Shown: positions 24,901 to 33,900 of the stretch, in pieces
How the letters are laid out: every line of letters starts with the position of its first letter
Position numbering within the stretch: position 1 is the stretch's first letter
Assembly: GCA_963576565.1 (NCBI GenBank)
Contig: OY755038.1
Span: 204,263,013 to 204,327,012, forward strand
Direction: 5' to 3'
DNA from: Aspidapion aeneum
Taxonomy: Eukaryota; Arthropoda; Insecta; Coleoptera; Brentidae
Length of the DNA stretch: 64,000 nt
The notes under the pieces: generated by a model
Databases searched by the model: none
Seen by the model: the letters and a program-made list of their open reading frames with translations, nothing else
Told to the model about the DNA's origin: nothing
Position numbers and translations under genes: made by a program

Positions 24901-27900
24901 AAAAAGCTGATAATTGGTTTAGGTTGCCGAACCAAACCAAACTCCATCAAAACTCGCTATACTTTGATTTTATCGCGGCTTTGTTAAAATGGCGGAGACT
25001 GTCAGTGGTTGTTATTTTTGTTGATTTTTTGTTGAAAATATAATAAGTTTTTGGCAGTTTTTCCCAAATTTAATTGAAAAAACTAGCAAAAACACAAATA
25101 AAAAAAAATAGCGGTTGACAAGCACCTGACATTTCTCGACCAGAGAACAAAATGTAAATGGTTAAAATGGCCGCATTTTCGATTTGTAGCTTTTTCTTTG
25201 GTCCTAGCCAGATATGTTTTTCAATTACTACAACAAAAAAAAAGTTTTGTTTTATCTTCAAAAAACAGAGGCAATGACACGAACCCATTGTATCGAAACC
25301 AACAAAATGAATAGATTAATAGTCCAGTCATTATAAAATTTTAGCTTGCAAAAGGTGGTGTAGTCGCGATTTTGACATATTTATGATGTTGACATTGGAG
25401 TCCTTCCTAAGTTTTTTTTCTTATTTGGCCTTTTCTATCACTCATTAAAAGATTTGTGGGTTATACCGTTTACACTGTACTTCAAGAAAGTATGTTTTTT
25501 GTCATAAGGGGTCCAATTCTTTATCATTTGAGAGATCTGACAATTCATCACGATTTTACAAAATAGTGGCGATTTTCTTCTCTCGGCGCGACCCCCGTCA
25601 ATTTTATCTAGGTACAACATCTCTTTTTAAATTTTATTTGCCGGTGCTAAATTTTGGAAATCAGGCTTACTATAAACAGTAAAGCAAAATTATTTTTCTC
25701 CTTCGAAAATCCTGGATCGACCACTAGTCAGATCAAAAAAATAAGGTGCTGACTGTGACGTAGCACGGCACCTCGACACAAAATAGGATTCTCTAACGTA
25801 CCATCATCTAATCTAATCGTGTCATTGACTGAACTTACACATTATTATCCGATTCATCAATCATGATATCAATAAACAAGCAGTGGTCTACTCGTTTTAT
25901 TTACTAAACTCACACATTGTCATCCAGCTACTTCCTCTCTCTTTTTAACTCAAATTAGTGGGACGGGCGCACCCAATCTAAAACAGTCTTGAGACTGGTT
26001 TGCAAATAGAAGTATTTATAAGATGTCATTTTGACAATTACTGTCAATCGACTTTCTTCCATCAGCACACAATGGGCTGGCGGACCTGATTTTTCGCCAA
26101 AAAGGGTAAAATTAAATACATACTGAAACTTCTGAACATATTTAGTAAAAAAGAGTAGATGGTCCAATAGGCCTTGAAAAAACTATTATTGGATTGACGC
26201 AACTTTCAGAAGTGTCATGTTTCCTTACAACGGAACGCGTTAAAGTAGCATATTTGCATGGCGATTTGATCCAGATTTAAAGCCATTTTGCGACAATATT
26301 TTATGTTGTATAAAATTCTTATAAAATAAATCTTGTGTAGGTAAGTAGATTTTATCCCTGTGCATTTTGATTTCCATTTTGATGTATAGACAGGTATGGT
26401 AAAGGTTTTTGCTTGGGATTTCTGAAATTCTATAAAAATATAGATTTCTTATAACTGTTGGACAAAAATTTTGCTTCAGTCAACAACCGTTTTCTTGAAA
26501 TTTGAATTTTCTTAAAGAGTGCATATCTTTCAAAAATTATATTTTAAAATCTGCTTCCACAAGTTGCCCATATGAAAGATATTATTAATTTACTAAAAAT
26601 AAATTTCTTGGAGGAAAAGTTATATATACCCAGTCTTAACAAAAGTGCTTGTTTATTATTTTTAAAACACTTTAGGCTTAAACTTAAACAAATAAAAATA
26701 AAAAAATTATGCATTAATAAAAAATACAAATAAGGTAAAGAATAGTCAAAAAGTTAAAATTAAAAAAATTTTAATGTTCAAAAATCAAATAAAAAGAAGG
26801 TCACTCCATAAAAAATCCAAACTAAAAATTATCAAAAACCAAATATTACTGAATTACTTACTTTAACTTTAACAGGTAACAGGTGGATAGTCTATTGGAT
26901 AAGGATTTAGGGTCTGCCGGCCGTGCTAGTTTTGTTTGTTTTAGTAAAAAATTATAATAAGCGACGTTAAACACCGTAAAATTCCAAATTTATCATATAT
27001 CGGTTCATAAATGTAAACGTGCTCCATTTCGGATCCGCCATGATATTTTTATTAGGTTTGAATCAGAAATCTTAATTATCAGCTTTATACCATTATTCCA
27101 ATTTTGATACATATCGGTTCATAAATAGTAAAAAACTCTGCCATTTTGGATCTGCCATGTAATTTTTTTAAAGTTTGAGTCCATAAAAATAATCAGCGAC
27201 TTTAGACACGCCAAAGTTCTAAATTTAATACCTCTTGGTAAATGAGTTTTTTTTTTAATTTAAGTCAAAAATAATATTTAGCGAGTATTAACACTCCAAA
27301 GTTCTAAATTTCATACTTATTGGTTCAGAAATAGAAAACTTCGCCATTTTGGATCCGCATTTTGATTGATAATTACTTTTTTCTCGTTTTAAAACAAAAT
27401 ATTTTTACAAAACCTATTTTTCTAATTTTGGTCAAAAATTAGGTCCGGGAGCCCATTGTGCAGGTCTATGAGTTGAACAGCAATAAAAAATTAGTTGTGC
27501 TTTAAAAAGAGATGCAAATGAGTATGTTCCAAAATTACAATTTATGTCGGGGCGCAGTTTTTTAGTGACGCTAGGGTCACTGCATCACGAAGACGTAGTG
27601 TCTTAGGCTTCCAGGATGCAGTGACCCTAAGTGACGCAAGGAGTCAGCGCCTAATTGACACACCTATGATAAAATGACTTACAAATTTACTGACTGTATT
27701 TTGCTTCCATTAACACAGTGTGCAGCAGTTACGACATATTTGGAATTAATTAAACTACCGCCACAATTGTACTGAATTTCACCTCCTAAAAAATAACTGT
27801 TACATTTTCTATATTAATTAGTTCACTATCCCACGGGATACCACAGGCCACTCAAATACATGTAGAATTTTGAAGTTTTGAGAAAAAGGCATTTGAAATT

Positions 27901-30900
27901 TTGTGCTTTTTTCTTATTGCCTCATAATTTTAAAATAAAAAGTGGTAGCTACTTTTGGTTTTTTTTAAAATTTTAATTAAAGGTAGTAACGGCATTTAAT
28001 TGGATAAAATTAATTTATTATAGAGTGGATTTTTACTGAAAAAAGAAACAGCGTTAAACTTCATATCATAATTTTTGAGATAACTTTTTGACAGTTATCA
28101 GCTGTTTACCATAACAAATAGCATAGGCCAACGAAAAAAAGTTGTCTCAAAATTAATGATATGAACCATACCTAAGGCGTAGCTTTCTGTACCTTTATTT
28201 GTTACTAATGGTCGGTTCAGCCTTTCAAATTACATTAGATTAAATTAACTTACCCTAGTCCAAATTAGACTAAGAAGAAATTTTCTCGATTTTTAGAGTT
28301 TTTCTGAAGTTTTCCAAATGTACTTTCTATAAACATCTTATTTTAGGAACCTTCCTAAGTAAAAAAAAACACTTTTTTTACAAAAAAATGTCTTAAGTTA
28401 GTTTAATTTGGCTTAGGGTAAGTTAATATAAGTGAATTTAATTGTTTATTCTAATGTAATTTTTGAGGCTGAACCGAGTCTAACGGAATAGCCTCAAATG
28501 AGTGTTTTAACCTGTTATTTTTAAAGTTTTTATTTTTTTTTGTTGGCATGGCATATTTTTAAATTGATTTTTTAGATCAATTTATTACATATGATTGCAT
28601 TTTATCAGTGACAAAATTGAGAAGTTTGGAGGGGTTTAAAGTGCTTTGACGGCAGAAAAAAAATCTGAGCCCACTTTGCGACTTTCGAATTTCAAGAGAA
28701 GCTTAACCCTTAATTAGACAGGTGAAAAATATTCACACAAAGCGATGCCACGAGTCCCAGGGACTCACATTTTAAAAGCATAACAAAAAAAAAACAATAA
28801 AAAATTAGCAAAAACCGTATTTTTCTTTAATTTTTCTTTATTTTATATATTTTAAACATAAATTTTATCTAAATAACTGCCAAACATACCCGAGGCGAAA
28901 TATTTGTAGCTGGAGCCTAGCGAGGTTAAGTTTATACTGTTTGCATGCAGGCCATGCATATACAAGATGTCTCATTTAAAACTTTCCACCCAAGATTTTT
29001 CGTAAACTACTAAAAATGTAGAAAAGAATCCGAGACACGTCGATTTTGTTTGCAGAGGGGACACATATTTTCAAGTTTTGGTAACATTTTTGTTGACTCG
29101 TTTTCCCTATTCAAAATATAGGGGTAAAACTTGCCCCTCGAAGGGGGTGAGTGCTGCGAAAAATTTCAAAATAGTCAAAATGTGTCACCCTTCCAAAAAA
29201 AAATCGGAGTTTTTTTGGATTTTTGGTGGTTTTCGAAAAATTTTGCGTGGAGGGTTTTAAATGAGACACCTTATATGTATTAAACAAATTAAAAAAAAAT
29301 GGCCTAAAACATCTACAGCAAAGATGCTGCTTTTGCTTTTTTATTATAACAGCATAAAATATGATATTTTCTTTGATCTCTTATCAGTTTTTTGTTCAAT
29401 ATCTTTTGGTAACGTAATAAGACACCATGGACTCACATCACCTCGTATATGCCGTAAGAACAACTTCACAGACACAGCGTTTTGTCGAGCCGTGGCGGGC
29501 GATTCGGTGCAAATTGGTGGAAGCTACGATTTATTGAAATATTAATGTGAGTCCCGGGGACTTACATGTCCAAAAACCGTATCTTGATACAATAACGTTT
29601 TTGAACTATGGTCACACTTTTATTTATGAACACTTTGGTTAATTTGATTTTTTTGGATTTATTGAATTGATTTGTGTAGATTTTTTTATAGAGAATCCAA
29701 CTACCAAACTAAATGCCGTCAGTCACTCTTAGTTTTTAAGATATTACTTAAAGTTAGTATAACATACGGCTCTCATGTCTAGAAAAACTGGGTAAAAATT
29801 TAAGGCCGTACAAATTCACAAGTTTTTCAAAATTAATTTTCCTAATGAAAATTTTGGGTTTTATAAACATAAATACGCTTGTTTGATGGTTTTTTGTTAA
29901 AAATTTAACAATTTTACCTTTTTTCTTCTGATACCCAATCAAAACCATCCAGGGAAAATCTAACAATCCAGCTTTATCGCCTCCTATAATTCTTTCATCC
30001 GTATAAATTCCACAATTTTCTATATTAGGCAAGAGATTGGATGTGATGGGTCCATCATCTATATCTAGAAAAAATTACCCAGTATAGGTAAATATAGCCC
30101 AATGAAGTCGTGACGTAAATTGTGATTCATCAAAAACTATTAGAAATATTAAACGATTATTATCAAGTAGATGATCAAGATTTACGTATTATCTCCAATT
30201 TTTTCTGGAAGCATGAATCACTTGTTCGAGTGGAGGAAATGGAATGGCAAAGATTTAAATCAACCCGAGTGTTAGACAGGGTTGTGTATTTTCTCCGCTG
30301 CTTTTTAACATTTGTTCAGAGAAGCTGGAAGCTCTCGAAGAGAAAAAGTATGGTGTTTCTCTAAATGGTGTACTGATCAACAACTTAAGATATGCGGATG
30401 ATACCGTCCTTCTTGCAAATACTGCTGAACGTCTTCAGATACTAATAAAGAAAGTAGCTGAGGTGTGCGAAAAGTATAACATGCGCCTAAATACAGAAAA
30501 ATAAAAGGTAATGATAATAAGCAAACAAGATGTTCAAAATGTACAGATTCATGTAACAAGTATCAACCACTAACTATTCAGTATCAATCACAAACTATCT
30601 AGGAGCACAAATAAATTATGGCTCTGTAACGAAATAGCGCGTATCAAAATAGCGCGCTCATTTAAGCGCGTGTTCAAAACAGCGCGTATCAAAATAGCGC
30701 TTGTTCAAAATAGCGCGTATCATAACGGTGCGTGATCAAAATAGCGTGTATCATAATGGCGCGTATCAAAACAGCGCGTATCAAAACAGCGCGTATCAAA
30801 ATGGCGCGTGTTCAAAATAGCGCGTATCAAAATAGCGCGTGTTCAAAATAGCGCGTATTTAAAATAGCGTATGTTCATAATAGCGCGACTTAAAATAGCG

Positions 30901-33900
30901 CGTGTAAAAATACCGCGTTTTGAAAGATCGCCATTACAAACATATTTTTTCAAAAAAAACATTCCTGGACTTTCTTTCCGGGATCCCAAAGGGTGTTACC
31001 AAACCGAACCGAACCGATCTAAACCGCACCGAACTGAAATGAACCGCACCAAACCGAAACATTTAAAAAAAATTATTTCCCTAAATTAGCTTCCCTATCC
31101 TTATTTTGGGAGGTTTATATTCTATCCTCCGACTTGGGGACATTTTTTTTGGTGGAAAAAGGTCAGGGAGTTACTGGAAAAAATGTTTGGGTTTGGTTCG
31201 GTTCGGTTCGGTTTGGTTACACACCAAAAACATTCATTGAAGTTCTTTGTTACACACCCTTTAGGATCCCGGAAAAAAAACCAGGGAAGTTTTTTTTTTG
31301 AAAAAATATGTTAGACAGAGACCCCTTAGTCGAACTATATGAGTTGTGTTAAGTATAGCAAGCCATCGGTTTATTTAACGGTTAAGTAAGTATAAGTTAT
31401 CTAACCTTGCTTAAACTGTTTAGGTAAATATACCTAAGCATACCTGGGACGCGCTATTTTGTACACGCCCTATTTTGATACGCGCTATTTTGATCACGCG
31501 CTATTTTGATACGCGCTATTTTAAACACGCGCTATTTTGAACACGCGCTATTATGAACACGCGCTATTTTGATATGCGCTATTTTGATACACGCTATTTT
31601 GATACACGCTATTTTGATACGCGCTATTTTGAATACGCGCTATTTTGATACGCTCTTTTCTAAACACGCGCTGTTTTGAAACGCGCTGTTTTGATACGCG
31701 CTGTTTTGATACGCGCTATTTTGATACGCGCTATTTTGATACGCGCTATTTTATTACAGAGCCATAAATTATAACTGGAACCAAATAAAATAAATAAAAA
31801 TACGAATTGAGAAAGCCAGACACTACTTCAATCGTATAAAAACTCTTTTGTGTAATATAAAACTTACTCCAAATGTTAGAACTTGTGTATGTATGGCGTA
31901 GAATAATGGACATTGACGGAGACAACTTATAGAAAACTCGAGGCGTTTGAAATATGTATGCTAAGAATAATATGGACTCATCACGTATACAGTGAAGGTG
32001 TTTTACAACGCATGCAAAAAAAAAAGAAATAATGAAAAATGTTAAAAAAAGACAACTTGCATACTTTGGACATATAATGCCTAACCAAAAATATGAAATA
32101 CTCATACTGCAATTGGTAATGCAAGGAAAAGTAGAGCGTAAGAGAGGTCCTGGAAGATGCCGAATTTCATGATTACATAATTAATAATATGTAATGTAAT
32201 AGTATAATAACAATACACCGGAAAAACATCTGCAGAATTATTTAGAGCCGCTGCTAACAAAGTAATATCGACCAGAATGATCGCCAACCTCCATTGAGTA
32301 TAAGGCACTAGAAGAAGAAGATCAAACACGTCATTCAGAAAACACAATTGAAGTTTTATTAACGTCTTTTATCAAAATTCACATAAAGAAGACATGCATT
32401 GAGACTGCTATACAATTGAAGCGTCTTCACTGCAACCTCTATAGCCCCTTTTTAAGCGACTAAAGAAGAGCGAAATTTGTTTTTCTTATACGGCACATAC
32501 TTTCGATCTTCTGTACATTCGATCTTTTGTCTTTCAATCTTTTATTTTTAAATTTTTTGCATTTTTGATCTTTTGTTTTTTGATCTTTTGTTTTTCGATC
32601 TTCTGTATTTTCGATCTTTTGTCTTTCGATCTTTTGTTTTTCAATCTTTTGTATTTTCGATCTTTTGCTTTTTCAGTCTTTTGTTTTTCGATCTTTTGTA
32701 TAAAATTTTTTGTCTTTCGATCTTTTGTCTTTCGATTTTTGTTCCGCCACCTTGCTGAACAAAGTATTAAGGTGTCACATAAATGAATATTTGTTTTGGC
32801 AATTTGTCAAGTATGATAACTTCAATAAGACTTTGAATTGTAAAAAGTATTGAATATTAGTTGCTAAATTATAAACGATTTTCTGATATTTTCCTGTGCT
32901 CAATCTTTTAAGCAGTCTAAGATCCACAGACCTTATCACAAAGATCGAAAGACAAAAGATCGAATACAAAAGATCGAAAAACAGAAGATCGAAAAAGCAA
33001 AAGATCGAAAATACAAAAGATCGAGAAACAAAAGATCGAAAGACAAAAGATCGAAGATACAAAAGATCGAAAAACAAAAGATCAAAAATACAAAAGATCG
33101 AAAAACAAAATATCAGAAGACAAAAGATCGAAAAAAAATCGCTAGTAAATAAGATCGAAATATACAAAATGACGCGTATCATGTTTGCTTAGGTATATTC
33201 ACATAAACAGTTTAGGCAAGTTCAGGTGAGGTAAAATTACTTAACCGTTAAATAAGCCAATGGCTTGCCATACTTAACACAAATCATATACATTGTTCGA
33301 TAAAAGGGTCTCTTTCTTAATCATATTTAAAAAAAAACTCTTCTGGTTTTTTTTCGGGATTCTAGAGGGTGTGTAACCGAACCGCACCGAACTGAACCGA
33401 ACCAAACCGAATCGAATCGAACCGAACCGAACCAAGCCAAACCGAACCGGTTTGGTTTTACACCCTGTAGGATCCCAGGAAACATGTAAGGAAAGTTTTT
33501 TTTAATATGTTAGAAAGAGAGCCCATAGTCGAACCGGTTCATTCGGTTCGGTTTAGTTACACACCCTCTAGGATCCCGAAAAAGAAATCAGGAAAGTTTT
33601 TTTTTTAAACTATGTAATAGCGATACTTTGACACGCGCTGTCTCTACTATATCGAGTAAGTCAAGATACTTAAAATTAAATTTGGCTCGTTTGTTATGAC
33701 TGTTTACCAATTTTCTTTAAGATTTTGGTGCTTTATTGCGATGGATTCGTTTGATGTAAAACTTATAAAGAGATCCGTGATTCTTACCTCGTAAACTTTC
33801 TCCAAGTATTTTTTCCTCTACAGGGGGACAACATACTTTTGGTATTTTTTTCAGAAATCCACATTGAGATCTTTTCAAAAAATCTGCACCTTCTGAATTA

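Noticed and set aside
30632..30925. Regular short repeats with spacers that look like a CRISPR array
   Set aside because: Units are about 15 bp, spacers are not unique, the array is mirrored at 31448-31755, and the context is an intron of an animal gene.
31000..31210. GGTTCGG and AACCGA repeats as telomere-like sequence
   Set aside because: Insect telomere repeats are usually TTAGG. These tracts are mirrored inside foldback elements and also occur in three other places.
32565..33192. ORFs of 60-135 codons rich in Phe, Ser, Arg and Lys on both strands
   Set aside because: They are translations of the GATCTTTTGT inverted arrays; mirrored ORFs on both strands are an array artefact.
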